DNA from: Mesotaenium endlicherianum
Lineage: Eukaryota; Streptophyta; Zygnematophyceae; Zygnematales; Mesotaeniaceae
Reading direction: 5' to 3'
Assembly (NCBI GenBank): GCA_009602735.1
Contig: WELA01007991.1
Coordinates: forward strand, 1 to 64,000
DNA length: 64,000 bases
Shown here: positions 25,094 to 34,698 of the stretch, in pieces
How the letters are laid out: each line of letters starts with the position of its first letter
Numbering within the stretch: the first letter of the stretch is position 1
Translations under genes and position numbers: made by a program
The notes under the pieces: generated by a model
The model's input: the letters and a program-made list of their open reading frames with translations, nothing else
Databases searched by the model: none
Told to the model about the DNA's origin: nothing

Positions 25094-25582
25094 ATGAAAA
25101 GAGTATTATCCATTTTATTATTCGGTTCATTACTCGCCGCTTGTGGCAATGGTGGTAACAATGCTGCAAAGCTGGAAGACGAAGTGGCCAAAGCGAAAAT
25201 GCGAATGATGGATTCATTGAAAACAGTTGACTCGCTCAAAAGCATCGTTGCGAAAGAACAAAAAACAGCCGACTCCCTGAAAGCCGTTGCTGCTGCTGCT
25301 TCCAAACACCACAGCGGATCTTCAAATGTAAGTCCCCGTTATGCTGATGCAGAAGGAACTGCACCCGCTGCTGCCGCACCTAAGAAAAAAGGTATGAGCA
25401 GTACTGCTAAAGGCGCCATCATCGGTGCCGGTGTAGGCGCTGTAACCGGAGCCATCGTTGATAAAAAGCATGGCGAAGGCGCGATAGTAGGAGCTGTGCT
25501 TGGCGCAGGAGCTGGTGCAGGAACCGGAGCGATCATCGATCATAATAAAAAGAAAAAAGAAGCTGCTGCAAAACAGCAATAA
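25094..25582 (+). CDS. Glycine-zipper lipoprotein
   Basis: 162 residues. The lipobox LLAAC (Cys17) marks a lipoprotein. A charged coiled-coil-like stretch with repeated DSLK units (about 30-70) is followed by an Ala-rich linker and a glycine-zipper segment (AIIGAGVGAVTGAIVDKK and a second similar unit, GAVLGAGAGAGTGAII), then a Lys-rich tail. Glycine zippers pack into membranes, so a role in the outer or inner membrane is plausible. The two zipper units are an internal duplication. No specific function is known. Confidence 0.75.
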   Translation: MKRVLSILLFGSLLAACGNGGNNAAKLEDEVAKAKMRMMDSLKTVDSLKSIVAKEQKTADSLKAVAAAASKHHSGSSNVSPRYADAEGTAPAAAAPKKKGMSSTAKGAIIGAGVGAVTGAIVDKKHGEGAIVGAVLGAGAGAGTGAIIDHNKKKKEAAAKQQ

Positions 25583-25590
25583 AAATTTAA

Positions 25591-25696
25591 TAGCTCAATA
25601 GCTCGATGGCTCGATGGCTCAATGTAAAATGGGCGATCGGGCCATTTTACTTGATATTAAATGCGTAACATTGAGCCATTGAGTTATTAAGCCATT
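25591..25696. repeat. GAGCCATTGAG-type intergenic repeat, copy 1
   Basis: The left side repeats AATAGCTC / GATGGCTC units and the right side has ATTGAGCCATTGAG, forming an imperfect inverted repeat. At its centre GTAAAATGG (25624-25632) and CCATTTTAC (25642-25650) make a 9-bp stem. A related sequence is at 51922-51958. Confidence 0.7.
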
Positions 25697-25708
25697 TGCA
25701 CATTCGCC

Positions 25709-27745
25709 ATGAATCATCTTATACACGAAACCAGTCCTTACTTGTTGCAGCATGCACATAATCCGGTGGAATGGTATCCCTGGGGCGAAACAGCGCTGCA
25801 AAGGGCAAAGCAGGAAAACAAACCCATACTCGTGAGTATCGGCTACGCCGCCTGCCACTGGTGTCATGTAATGGAAAGAGAAAGTTTTGAGGATGCAACT
25901 GTGGCGGATTTCATGAACGCGCATTTTATCAATATCAAGATAGACCGCGAAGAGCGGCCCGACCTGGACCATATTTATATGGATGCAGTACAGGCCATGA
26001 CCGGCAGCGGAGGCTGGCCTTTGAATGTATTCCTTACACCGGATAAAAAGCCTTTTTATGGCGGTACGTATTTTCCCCCGGTAAGAGCCCATAACAGGGC
26101 GAGCTGGTCTGAAGTACTGGAAGGTGTCCGGCAGGCTTTTTCTGCAAAAAAAGAAGCGATTGAAGAGCAGGCCCACAAGCTTACAGAACACCTGCTGCAA
26201 TCCAATGCATTTGGCATGGACCGGACTATATCTGCTACAGACGCCTTATATGATGCTGCGAATGAAGAAGAGATCGCAAAGAATATACTCGGTAATGCCG
26301 ATAAAGTATGGGGTGGGTTCGGGCAGGCGCCTAAATTTCCGCAAAGCCAGTCGATCTGCTTTTTGCTGCGGCATTTTCATTTCACCAAAAACGAAGCGGC
26401 TTTGCAGCAGGCTTTGCTGAGCCTCGATAAAATGCTCGATGGCGGTATCTACGACCAACTGGGTGGCGGGTTTGCGAGATACAGTACCGACAATGAATGG
26501 CTGGTGCCTCATTTTGAAAAAATGCTGTACGATAATGCCCTGCTGGTTAGCGTAATGGCGGAAGCCTATCAGCTGACCGGAATAGAAAAATACGCAAGGG
26601 GGATCAGGGAAACGCTGGCATTTATCGAAAGGGAAATGACCTCGCCTGAATGGGGTTTTTACAGTGCATTGGATGCCGACAGTGAGGGGGAGGAAGGCCG
26701 ATTTTATACCTGGGACCTGACTGAAATAGAGGCAGCATTGGGTGAAAATACCCCCCTTTTCTGTGAAATTTATGGGGTAACGGCCGCCGGAAACTGGGAA
26801 AATAAAAATATTTTTTGGGTAAAAGAGCCGCTGGAAAAAACAGCACTACAGAGAGGCATGGAAATCAACGACATGCTCCGGTTGCTCGAATCCGACAGGC
26901 AAAAGCTGCTTTCTGAACGGGAAAAGCGGGTAAGACCTCAACTTGATGATAAGATATTACTGGGTTGGAATGCCCTGATGAACACAGCATACAGCAAAGC
27001 CTATGCGGCATTGGGCAATCCGCAGTACCTGCAGCGGGCCGAGACCCATATACGGTTCCTGGAAAGCCAGCTTTGCGATGGCCAGGGCAACTGGTACCAT
27101 ACTTATAAGGGGGGCAGGGCCAGGATACCCGCTTTCCTGGATGATTATGCCTACCTGATAGAAGCTTACCTGCATTTGCAGGAGATTACCGGCACGGGCG
27201 GGTACCTGTTAAAAGCCCGGTCGCTGCTGCAACATGCGATAGCCGCTTTCTCGGAGCAGGGAACCGGCTTCTTTTTCTATACGCCGCAAGGCCAGGAAGA
27301 TGTGATCCTGCGCAAAAAAGAGGTCTACGACGGAGCCACCCCCAGTGGAAACGCCGTAATGGCCCGTAACTTATGGTATTTATCGAAGGTTTTCGAGGAG
27401 GAAGCATGGGAAAGACGGGTAGAAGAAATGTTGCAGCCGCTCTCCCGTGCCATCCGGCAATACCCCAATTCTTTCTCGGTATGGGCCTTGTGTCTCCAGG
27501 AATTGATCCGGGGAACCAATGAAATTATCATTACGGGGCAGCGTTCAAAGCAATTTATCGCTCCAGTGATGAAGAAATACATCCCCAATAAAATCATCCA
27601 GACCGGGGAAACCGAAGAGGGTGTTTTCCCGTTGTTGAAAGGAAAGCTGTTGGAAGGACAGGATGCAGTGAAATTCTACCTATGCAAAAACCGGGCATGT
27701 AGTGATCCCTTTACAGATGTAGTAGATTTTTTAGCAAAAATGTAA
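25709..27745 (+). CDS. Thioredoxin-like DUF255 protein (YyaL/SPATA20 family)
   Basis: 678 residues, the usual family length. The N-terminal thioredoxin-like domain has [20 protein letters not shown] and the CxxC of [15 protein letters not shown]. The rest is an (alpha/alpha)-barrel like that of glycosidases and epimerases, with [16 protein letters not shown] and [21 protein letters not shown]. It is cytosolic. The biochemical role of the family has not been established. It lies alone between a repeat and the gld operon. Confidence 0.9.
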   Translation: MNHLIHETSPYLLQHAHNPVEWYPWGETALQRAKQENKPILVSIGYAACHWCHVMERESFEDATVADFMNAHFINIKIDREERPDLDHIYMDAVQAMTGSGGWPLNVFLTPDKKPFYGGTYFPPVRAHNRASWSEVLEGVRQAFSAKKEAIEEQAHKLTEHLLQSNAFGMDRTISATDALYDAANEEEIAKNILGNADKVWGGFGQAPKFPQSQSICFLLRHFHFTKNEAALQQALLSLDKMLDGGIYDQLGGGFARYSTDNEWLVPHFEKMLYDNALLVSVMAEAYQLTGIEKYARGIRETLAFIEREMTSPEWGFYSALDADSEGEEGRFYTWDLTEIEAALGENTPLFCEIYGVTAAGNWENKNIFWVKEPLEKTALQRGMEINDMLRLLESDRQKLLSEREKRVRPQLDDKILLGWNALMNTAYSKAYAALGNPQYLQRAETHIRFLESQLCDGQGNWYHTYKGGRARIPAFLDDYAYLIEAYLHLQEITGTGGYLLKARSLLQHAIAAFSEQGTGFFFYTPQGQEDVILRKKEVYDGATPSGNAVMARNLWYLSKVFEEEAWERRVEEMLQPLSRAIRQYPNSFSVWALCLQELIRGTNEIIITGQRSKQFIAPVMKKYIPNKIIQTGETEEGVFPLLKGKLLEGQDAVKFYLCKNRACSDPFTDVVDFLAKM

Positions 27746-27789
27746 CAAAGAATACGGTAATTTGCTTGTTGCCAGTGTCGACTCTGGGG

Positions 27790-27805
27790 ACACTATTGTA
27801 AAATC
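27790..27805 (+). repeat. 16-base repeat upstream of gldK
   Basis: ACACTATTGTAAAATC, identical to 30039-30054 between gldL and gldM. Both copies precede gld genes, so a shared regulatory use is possible. Confidence 0.6.
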
Positions 27806-27870
27806 CTAATTGATACACATTGACAATTTAGTTTTACCCATTTAAAAATTATGGAGAATTAAAGATGGTG

Positions 27871-27903
27871 TTGGCGTAACTGTCAACGCAAAACATATAT
27901 TTG
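27871..27903 (+). promoter_or_regulatory. Promoter of gldKLMN
   Basis: TATATTTG at 27896-27903 fits the -7 box, with a TTGG at 27871-27874 about 21 bases upstream as a -33 candidate. The gldK ATG is 28 bases downstream. Confidence 0.55.
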
Positions 27904-27931
27904 TCACTGTCATAAATCAGTTTATTATCTT

Positions 27932-29215
27932 ATGAAAGGTTATTTGACTACAATTACCATGGCCATGCTGTCTTTAAGCCTGAGTTCCTGCTTTTTCAAG
28001 AAAAGCGGGAAAGCCAAGGGGTTGCCTGATGACGGGCAGTTGCATGGCGTTGCACCTTCAGCAAAACAAAACATGCGTCCTCCGCTTGGAATGGTCTACA
28101 TTCCGCCGGGAGCATTTCATATGGGCCCCAGCGATGAAGACATCAGCTTCAGCTACACCAATCGTAACCGTACAGTTTCCATGCCAGGTTTTTGGATGGA
28201 TGCTACGGAACTCACCAATAACCAGTACAGACAGTTTGTAAACTGGGTGCGTGACTCCCTGGCTTTCAAGATCCTGTTCGGATCGGGTATCAACAAAGAA
28301 GATACCATGGCGGTTGACTGGAAAAAAGTGGCTACCATCAAATACGACAGGTCTACCATCGAAAAACTGAATGAACTGAACCTGGCTCCCGATAATCGTT
28401 TGTACAGACGTCCGGGCATCGATCCTGCCAAACTGGTCTACCACATGGAATATTTCGACCTGGCCGAAGCAGCCAAGCGTGAGAACGCAGGTATTGCCCG
28501 GAAGAATTTCATCGTAACAAAAGACCAGCCTGTATATCCCGATACCCTGGTATGGATGCGGGATTTCTCTTACTCGTATAACGAGCCCATGACCAAGAGC
28601 TATTATTCTCACCCGTCTTATGGTGGTTATCCTGTGGTGGGTGTTACCTGGAAACAGGCAATGGCTTTCTGTCACTGGAGAACACATTACCAGAATACTT
28701 ACCTGGAAAAACACAACATGGCTGTTGACGGTGATTTCCGCCTGCCGAGTGAAGCGGAATGGGAATATGCAGCAAGGGGCGGCCGTACAGAATCTATGTT
28801 CCCCTGGGGTAACTACTACCTGCGCAATAAAAAAGGATGTCTGCTCGCCAACTTCAAACCCGGCCGTGGTAACTACGCAGAAGACGGCGGTTTCTATACC
28901 GTTCCTGCCAAAGCATACTGGCCCAATGATTATGGCTTGTATAACATGTCGGGCAATGTGGCTGAATGGACCGGCTCGTACTACTACGAAGGCGCTTATA
29001 ATTTCATGGCCGATATGAATCCCGATATACGTCTCGATGCCAAAGATTCCGACCTGCCCAATATGAAACGAAAAGTGGTGCGCGGAGGAAGCTGGAAAGA
29101 CATCGCCTACTATTTACAGGTAGGTACCCGGAACTATGAGTACCAGGATACTGCCAAATCCTATATCGGTTTCCGCTGCGTGATTGACCTGGCACCCAAG
29201 TGGAGAAACAAATAA
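27932..29215 (+). CDS. gldK: T9SS / gliding-motility lipoprotein GldK
   Basis: 427 residues. A lipoprotein signal peptide ends at the Cys of SLSSC (residue 20). The bulk is a formylglycine-generating-enzyme-like domain with MVYIPPGAFHMGP, FWMDATELTNNQYRQF, PVVGVTWKQAMAFCHW, RLPSEAEWEYAARGG and VVRGGSWKD. In the T9SS, GldK forms a ring with GldN under the outer membrane. First gene of a four-gene operon in canonical order, with a 51-base gap to gldL. Confidence 0.96.
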   Translation: MKGYLTTITMAMLSLSLSSCFFKKSGKAKGLPDDGQLHGVAPSAKQNMRPPLGMVYIPPGAFHMGPSDEDISFSYTNRNRTVSMPGFWMDATELTNNQYRQFVNWVRDSLAFKILFGSGINKEDTMAVDWKKVATIKYDRSTIEKLNELNLAPDNRLYRRPGIDPAKLVYHMEYFDLAEAAKRENAGIARKNFIVTKDQPVYPDTLVWMRDFSYSYNEPMTKSYYSHPSYGGYPVVGVTWKQAMAFCHWRTHYQNTYLEKHNMAVDGDFRLPSEAEWEYAARGGRTESMFPWGNYYLRNKKGCLLANFKPGRGNYAEDGGFYTVPAKAYWPNDYGLYNMSGNVAEWTGSYYYEGAYNFMADMNPDIRLDAKDSDLPNMKRKVVRGGSWKDIAYYLQVGTRNYEYQDTAKSYIGFRCVIDLAPKWRNK

Positions 29216-29266
29216 CTAAGCTTATCCAAATCCAATAACAAATCCAAACCCCAAAAACAGAAACCT

Positions 29267-30016
29267 ATGGCCTCTGGAATTTCCCCCTCTACAAACCGAA
29301 TTGTAAACGTAATTGTATGTCTTGGCGCTGCCGTTGTAATCTTTGGCGCGATGGCTAAGATCCTACACCTTTCATGGGCCGACTGGGCGCTGAAAATCGG
29401 TCTTACTACAGAAGCTATGATTTTCATCGTGTATGCGATATTGCCTCCGCCAGATGTTACACATGGTTCTTCAGAACCTGCTATGGCTGGTAATCCTGCC
29501 CTTGGTGTGATGGAGAAAATGCTCCAGGAAGCCGATATAACCCCTGCCAACCTTTCCAAGCTGAGCGCCGGTTTCCAGAAACTGGGGACTACCGTAAATA
29601 ATATGGGAGAGATCAGCGATGTAGTAAAATCAACCGGTGATTTTTCAGCCAAAACAAAAGAAGCAGCCCATGCGCTGGGATTGGTGAAAGATGCAGTAGG
29701 ACATGTAACCAACTCTCTGGCCGGTTTCAATGCTGCTACAGAGCATACCAAACAATTTCACGACCAGGTTCAGGTGTTGACCAAAAACCTGTCGTCTCTG
29801 AATACTATTTATGAATTGGAATTACAGGAGAGTAACAATCACCTTAAGGCGATGAACCAGTTCTACGGCAAGCTCACACAGGCTTCTGCAGCCATGTCGG
29901 GCAGCGCAGACGATGCACTGAAAGCCAAAGAACAGATCACAATACTGGCCAACAACCTGGGCAAACTGAACCAGGTGTATGGTAATATGCTCACCGCCAT
30001 GCAGGGAAGGGCTTAG
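29267..30016 (+). CDS. gldL: T9SS / gliding-motility motor protein GldL
   Basis: 249 residues. Two N-terminal membrane helices (about 12-33 and 41-60) carry charged residues Arg11, Lys31 and Glu49, consistent with the conserved charged residues reported for the GldL proton channel. A long cytosolic helical region follows. With GldM it forms the inner-membrane rotary motor that uses the proton gradient to drive T9SS secretion and gliding. Confidence 0.95.
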   Translation: MASGISPSTNRIVNVIVCLGAAVVIFGAMAKILHLSWADWALKIGLTTEAMIFIVYAILPPPDVTHGSSEPAMAGNPALGVMEKMLQEADITPANLSKLSAGFQKLGTTVNNMGEISDVVKSTGDFSAKTKEAAHALGLVKDAVGHVTNSLAGFNAATEHTKQFHDQVQVLTKNLSSLNTIYELELQESNNHLKAMNQFYGKLTQASAAMSGSADDALKAKEQITILANNLGKLNQVYGNMLTAMQGRA

Positions 30017-30038
30017 TGCCGCTTGTTATGATGACACA

Positions 30039-30054
30039 ACACTATTGTAAAATC
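30039..30054 (+). repeat. 16-base repeat between gldL and gldM
   Basis: ACACTATTGTAAAATC, identical to 27790-27805 upstream of gldK, about 20 bases before the gldM ATG. Confidence 0.6.
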
Positions 30055-30075
30055 AATTTGTAAAAATTAACAAGC

Positions 30076-31626
30076 ATGTCACTACCCAAGGAACCGCGGC
30101 AAAAGATGATCAATTTCATGTACCTCGTGCTTACGGCAATGCTGGCACTGAATGTATCATCTGAAATCCTCAACGCGTTCAAGACAGTTGACCACAGTTT
30201 GAAGACTGCCACAGAAATTGTAGAACGAAAGAATACTGATGTATTCAAATCGTTCAAAAGAAAATTCGATGACCCTAAAACCCATGAAAAAGCTGCGATA
30301 TGGATGCCTAAAGCAGAAAAAGCAAAGGTCCTCGCAGATGAAGTCTACAACTATATTGAAGGACTGAAACTGGATCTGAAAAAAGAATCGGGACTGAAAA
30401 CAGAGAACGGCCAGGAATCTTTTAAAGAAGATGATCTCGATGCACCTACCCGTTTGCTGGTTTCTATGCCCCCTAACGGAAAAGGAAAAGGAAATGAGCT
30501 GTTTGCTAAATTGAAGCAATTCAGAGATCAGTTGCTCGCTATCGACCCCGACATTAAAAAAGATGTAGGGCCTAACCTGCCACTCGATCTGAGCATCCCT
30601 CCGACAAAAAATGAAGGCGGTAAGGATGACTGGGCATTTACCTATTTTCATATGACCCCTTCTATAGCGGCGTTGACGATCATGAGCAAATTTCAGAACG
30701 ATGTGAAGAACAGTGAAGCGCAGGTGGTTGAGTACTGCCACAAAGAAGTAGGTGAAGTGGAGATCGTATATGATGAATTCAAAGCTTTCGCCGGAACCAA
30801 TTCACAGTACCTGATGCCAGGTGAAGAACTGGTGATCACAGCAGGTATGGGTGCTTTTAGTAAAGCAGCCAAGCCTACCATCACCGTCGATGGTACCAAT
30901 GTACCCCTGAATGCAGATGGAGCGGCTGAATACAAAGCTACCGTAAGCTCTCCTGGTGCAAACACTAAAAAAGTAAGGATCACTTATTATAAGCCCGACG
31001 GTACGCCGGCAGTGGTGGAAAAGGAAGTGAAATATACAGTAGGTGTACCTGCTGGTATGGTGATATCAACCGACAGGACAAGGGTATTCTATAAAGGCAT
31101 AGAGAACCCCCTGAGTGTTACTGGTAGTGGTGGTGATGAAAAAGTACAGGTAAATGTGGAAGGCACGAATGTGGCATTTAGTAAAGCCGGCCCCGGACAG
31201 TATATCGTAAAACCTAACCAACTGGGTTCGGTGAATGTGATCGCTTCGGATGGAAAGAAAACACAAAAGGTAACAATACCTGTGAAAAGGATTCCCGACC
31301 CGATCGCCATTGTAGGCGGTAGTGCGGGTGGTACCATGACTGCAAATGTGTTCAGGGTACAGACAGGCGTGATTGCCGACTTACGTGATTTCGTTTTTGA
31401 AGGCATTAAGTTCCAGGTGCAGTCTTACATGGTGATCTGCACCGGTAAAGGTTTTGATGAACCAGAATTCGCACAGGTTACAGGCCCCGCTTTCAGCGGT
31501 GGCGCCAGTGCCCTGATCAAGCGGTGCCAGGCGGGAACAACGGTAACGATAGGAGAGATCAAATTGATTGAACCGGGTGGCGGAACACGTAAACTGGATC
31601 AGAATATTACATTCATTTTGCAATAA
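30076..31626 (+). CDS. gldM: T9SS / gliding-motility motor protein GldM
   Basis: 516 residues. One N-terminal membrane helix (KMINFMYLVLTAMLALNVSSEILNAF region) is followed by a long periplasmic part with several Ig-like beta domains (GEELVITAGMGAF, then TVDGTNVPLNADGAAEY). GldM spans the periplasm as a dimer and couples the GldL motor to the GldKN ring. The helix is typical, including the conserved Glu of SSEIL. Gap to gldN is only 9 bases. Confidence 0.96.
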   Translation: MSLPKEPRQKMINFMYLVLTAMLALNVSSEILNAFKTVDHSLKTATEIVERKNTDVFKSFKRKFDDPKTHEKAAIWMPKAEKAKVLADEVYNYIEGLKLDLKKESGLKTENGQESFKEDDLDAPTRLLVSMPPNGKGKGNELFAKLKQFRDQLLAIDPDIKKDVGPNLPLDLSIPPTKNEGGKDDWAFTYFHMTPSIAALTIMSKFQNDVKNSEAQVVEYCHKEVGEVEIVYDEFKAFAGTNSQYLMPGEELVITAGMGAFSKAAKPTITVDGTNVPLNADGAAEYKATVSSPGANTKKVRITYYKPDGTPAVVEKEVKYTVGVPAGMVISTDRTRVFYKGIENPLSVTGSGGDEKVQVNVEGTNVAFSKAGPGQYIVKPNQLGSVNVIASDGKKTQKVTIPVKRIPDPIAIVGGSAGGTMTANVFRVQTGVIADLRDFVFEGIKFQVQSYMVICTGKGFDEPEFAQVTGPAFSGGASALIKRCQAGTTVTIGEIKLIEPGGGTRKLDQNITFILQ

Positions 31627-31635
31627 CAGTGAGTT

Positions 31636-32676
31636 ATGAAAAGAATCACTTCCCTTATGGTTTTGGCTGCGGTACTGATAGGCAGCAGTGCTATGGGACA
31701 GTTCAACTTTGGCAAGAAAAAGCCTGCGAACAATCCTCCAAGTACCAACCAGCAGCCCTCTACGGTTACCAACAAAGTAACCGGACTGAGTAAAGCCAAT
31801 GCTACTGCTGTTGATACTTCGCTGAAACCTAAGAAAACAGTAGATACTACTACGGTAGGAGGTTTTGAAGAAACAACCCCCAGGAACCTGAGGAATAACA
31901 CTGCCGTGGAAAGGACCATTACGAGGGAGAAAAAGCCACTGGCTTATGAGCACTTGCGTGAAGACGACTGGCTGTACAGCGAGATGATCTGGCGTGAGAT
32001 CGATGCCAGGGAAAAAATGAACCAGACGTTCATGTATCCCGGCAAAGATGAAATGGGCGACCAGCGTTTTTTTGCGATTCTGTTGAAAGCCATTCGTGAA
32101 GACAGCGTAGTAGCTTTCTCTGCCGAAGGGGGTGATGACCGTTTTACAAAGCCATTGCAATACAATGATGTTTCTAAATTACTGAAAGGTACGCTGGATA
32201 CACAGCTGGTACAGAACGCCAACAATCCCAATGTGTACGATACCACTGTGATCTATGATACCAAGTATGCACCGAATCCCGATTCTATTTATACTTTCAG
32301 ACTGAAAGAACAATGGATATTCGATAAGGAAGCAAGCCGCCTGTTCTGCCGGATCATTGGTATTGCTCCGGTAGCCAAGATCATGGTCAACAACAAACCC
32401 ACCAGCAAAACGCTGTTCTGGATACATTATCCCGATCTGCGCCAGACGCTGACCAAATACCTGGTGTACAACCCTAAAAATTTCGCCAGCCGTATGACTT
32501 GGGAAGACCTTTTCGAAAGCCGCTTCTTTTCCAGCTATGTGATCAAGACCAGTAACAACAATCCCACCGATAAATTCCTTAGTGGCCTGATCAGAGACCC
32601 GCTATTCCGTTTATTGGAGGGTGATAAGATCAAAGAAAGGCTGTTCAATTATGAGCAGGACCTGTGGTCGTATTAA
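31636..32676 (+). CDS. gldN: T9SS / gliding-motility protein GldN
   Basis: 346 residues. Signal peptide (about 1-21, ending SAMGQ), a low-complexity Pro/Thr-rich linker (about 25-90) and a conserved domain with LREDDWLYSEMIWREIDAREKMN, typical of GldN/PorN. It joins GldK in the periplasmic ring at the outer membrane. Last gene of the operon, followed by a strong terminator at 32698-32727. With the sorting-domain protein at 39219 it shows a working T9SS. Confidence 0.95.
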   Translation: MKRITSLMVLAAVLIGSSAMGQFNFGKKKPANNPPSTNQQPSTVTNKVTGLSKANATAVDTSLKPKKTVDTTTVGGFEETTPRNLRNNTAVERTITREKKPLAYEHLREDDWLYSEMIWREIDAREKMNQTFMYPGKDEMGDQRFFAILLKAIREDSVVAFSAEGGDDRFTKPLQYNDVSKLLKGTLDTQLVQNANNPNVYDTTVIYDTKYAPNPDSIYTFRLKEQWIFDKEASRLFCRIIGIAPVAKIMVNNKPTSKTLFWIHYPDLRQTLTKYLVYNPKNFASRMTWEDLFESRFFSSYVIKTSNNNPTDKFLSGLIRDPLFRLLEGDKIKERLFNYEQDLWSY

Positions 32677-32697
32677 TATTATTTGATATAACAAGGG

Positions 32698-32727
32698 AAA
32701 AAAGGGGGCTTAAAAGACCCCTTTTTT
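32698..32727 (+). terminator. Terminator of gldKLMN
   Basis: AAAAAAGGGG pairs with CCCCTTTTTT across a 10-base loop, 21 bases after the gldN stop. Confidence 0.9.
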
Positions 32728-32770
32728 CGCAAAAATTATGTTTACATTATAAATTATTAGGGCCAGTTGA

Positions 32771-32868
32771 TTGTATTAATTAAATGCTTTCCTTATCTTT
32801 ACTTCGGTTTTTCATAGGATATTGGATTTTAAAAGCGGGGCTGGATTTTTATCCTGGCCCCTTTTTTA
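32771..32868 (+). ncRNA. Possible small RNA between gldN and uvrC
   Basis: After the gld terminator a second promoter-like pair appears: TTG at 32771-32773 and TATCTTTA at 32794-32801, with a 20-base spacer. About 35 bases later a GC-rich hairpin (GGGGC at 32837 pairing with GCCCC at 32857) is followed by a T-run ending at about 32868. A transcript of about 60-65 bases would result. No ORF is visible in it. The hairpin could instead be a second terminator for gldN read-through. Confidence 0.35.
32837..32867 (+). terminator. Terminator hairpin after the small-RNA candidate
   Basis: GGGGCTGGAT and ATCCTGGCCCC pair with one bulge, followed by CTTTTTT in the plus direction. It lies 13 bases past the uvrC stop, but the T-run is on the wrong side for uvrC. 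Confidence 0.7.
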
Positions 32869-32879
32869 TTAATAAACTG

Positions 32880-34688
32880 TTAATTTTCTGCGTTAAAATA
32901 CGCTGTCACCAACGCCGCCTTTTTCTTGCCGATCAATGCGGCCAGTGAATCCATACCGGCCTCCCTTACCTTCTTCACCGATTTGTATTCTTTCAGCAAC
33001 TGCAGGGCGGTCTGCTTACCAATACCGGGTATTTGCTCCAGCTCATTTTTAAATGTTCCTTTTGACCGCTGGTTCCGGTGAAAGCTGATGCCGTAATTAT
33101 GCACTTCATCCCTAATACGCCTTACCAGTTTCAGGCTGTCGCTGTTCCAGGGAAGTTTGATAGAATGGCTATCGCCAGGGAAAAAGATCTCTTCTTCGTT
33201 TTTAGCCAGCCCAACAACCGTCATGCGACCCACCAGTCCCAGTTCGATAATGCTTTCCATGGCCGCGCCCAGTTGCCCCTTTCCTCCATCAATGATCACC
33301 AGTTGGGGAATGGGCGCTGCTTCTGACAGCAACCTCTTGTACCTCCTGTACACCACTTCTTTCATGGTGGCAAAATCGTTGATCCCTTCAACTGTTTTCA
33401 CATTGAAATGCCGGTAATCTTTTTTACTGGGCATCCCGTCTTTGAAGCATACCATGGCCGAAACCGGGTAGCTGCCGTGAAAGTTGGAATTATCGAAGCA
33501 TTCGATGTGCAGAGGGGGCTCCTGTAACTGCAGGAAATCCTGCAATTCGTACAACACTTTCGCTTTTTCTTCGTCGCTCTTATCTTCCAGGTGCAGTATT
33601 TTTTTTCTGCGCAGTTCTTCGCGGAAATAATCCACGTTTTTCACAGACAACTCCAGCAGCTTTTTCTTCTCGCCCGCTTTGGGTATGGTAAGTGTGAGGT
33701 TTTCTTCTTCCACTTCAATGGCAAAGGGAACCACCAGTTCTTTGGCCGTACTGTTGAAAGTACCCCTGAGCCTGGCTACCGCAAACGACAATACTTCGGT
33801 TTCTGTCTCCTCGAGCTTTGTTTCCAGCGGAACTGTATGGGTTTGCACGATAGCGCCGTTCTGTACCATGAGGTAATTCACATAAGCCAGGTTGTCTTCC
33901 TTCACAATAGAGAATACATCCATATCGGCAAAATGACTGCCTACCACCACAGATTTTGCCTGGTAGTTCTCGAGGTGGTCTATTTTTTTTCTTACCAGCT
34001 CTGCTTTTTCGAACTGGAGCCCGGCTGCCAGCGCTTGCATCTCCGCTTTGAACTGTCCAACTACCGAGCCCAGGTTCCCTTTGAGGATATTACGTACCTG
34101 TTGCAAACCCTCTGCATAATCTGCGGCTGACTGTAAACCCTCGCATGGTCCTTTGCAATTGCCCAGGTGGTACTCAAGGCATACTTTGAATTTGCCTTTC
34201 CGGATATTCTGCTCGGTGAGGTTGAGCTTGCAAGTGCGCAACGGAACATATTGGCGGATGAAATTGATGAGTTCCCTTACCCTGCCTACCGAAGTAAATG
34301 GTCCCAGGTATTCAGACCCGTCGTTCACTTTTTTTCGTGTGAAGAAGACACGTGAGAAAGGCTCTTTTTTGATAACGATGAAAGGATAGGTCTTATCGTC
34401 CTTGAGCATGATATTATAGCGTGGCTGGTATTCCTTGATGAGAGAGTTCTCCAGCAGGAATGCATCGTGTTCTGAATCTACAATGGTAAAAGCAATGCGA
34501 TGGATGCGTTTTACAAGCTCATGAGTTTTATAACTGGTAAGGTTCTTAACGAAATAAGACGAGACCCTTTTGCGCAGATCCTTGGCCTTGCCTACATACA
34601 ACAAAGTATTACCCTCGTCGTAGTACTGGTAAACGCCGGGCTGTTGCGGAATGGTAGAAGCCAGTTGCTGAAATTGATCTGCGGTCAT
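32880..34688 (-). CDS. uvrC: Excinuclease ABC subunit C
   Basis: 602 residues. N-terminal GIY-YIG nuclease (PGVYQYYDEGNTLLYVGKAK, about 18-37), a Cys-containing linker (CLEYHLGNCKGPC), a UVR motif (about 205-240), the UvrC RNase H-like endonuclease domain (ECFDNSNFHGSYPVSAMV; LVIIDGGKGQLG) and a C-terminal helix-hairpin-helix (IPGIGKQTALQLL). It makes both incisions in nucleotide excision repair. The lipoprotein gene lies 10 bases upstream and may be co-transcribed. Confidence 0.96.
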   Translation of the reverse strand: MTADQFQQLASTIPQQPGVYQYYDEGNTLLYVGKAKDLRKRVSSYFVKNLTSYKTHELVKRIHRIAFTIVDSEHDAFLLENSLIKEYQPRYNIMLKDDKTYPFIVIKKEPFSRVFFTRKKVNDGSEYLGPFTSVGRVRELINFIRQYVPLRTCKLNLTEQNIRKGKFKVCLEYHLGNCKGPCEGLQSAADYAEGLQQVRNILKGNLGSVVGQFKAEMQALAAGLQFEKAELVRKKIDHLENYQAKSVVVGSHFADMDVFSIVKEDNLAYVNYLMVQNGAIVQTHTVPLETKLEETETEVLSFAVARLRGTFNSTAKELVVPFAIEVEEENLTLTIPKAGEKKKLLELSVKNVDYFREELRRKKILHLEDKSDEEKAKVLYELQDFLQLQEPPLHIECFDNSNFHGSYPVSAMVCFKDGMPSKKDYRHFNVKTVEGINDFATMKEVVYRRYKRLLSEAAPIPQLVIIDGGKGQLGAAMESIIELGLVGRMTVVGLAKNEEEIFFPGDSHSIKLPWNSDSLKLVRRIRDEVHNYGISFHRNQRSKGTFKNELEQIPGIGKQTALQLLKEYKSVKKVREAGMDSLAALIGKKKAALVTAYFNAEN

Positions 34689-34698
34689 GTTGGTGCAT

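Noticed and set aside
32771-32868. Reading the hairpin as a uvrC terminator
   Set aside because: The T-run follows the hairpin in the plus direction, so it cannot end the minus-strand uvrC gene in the normal way.
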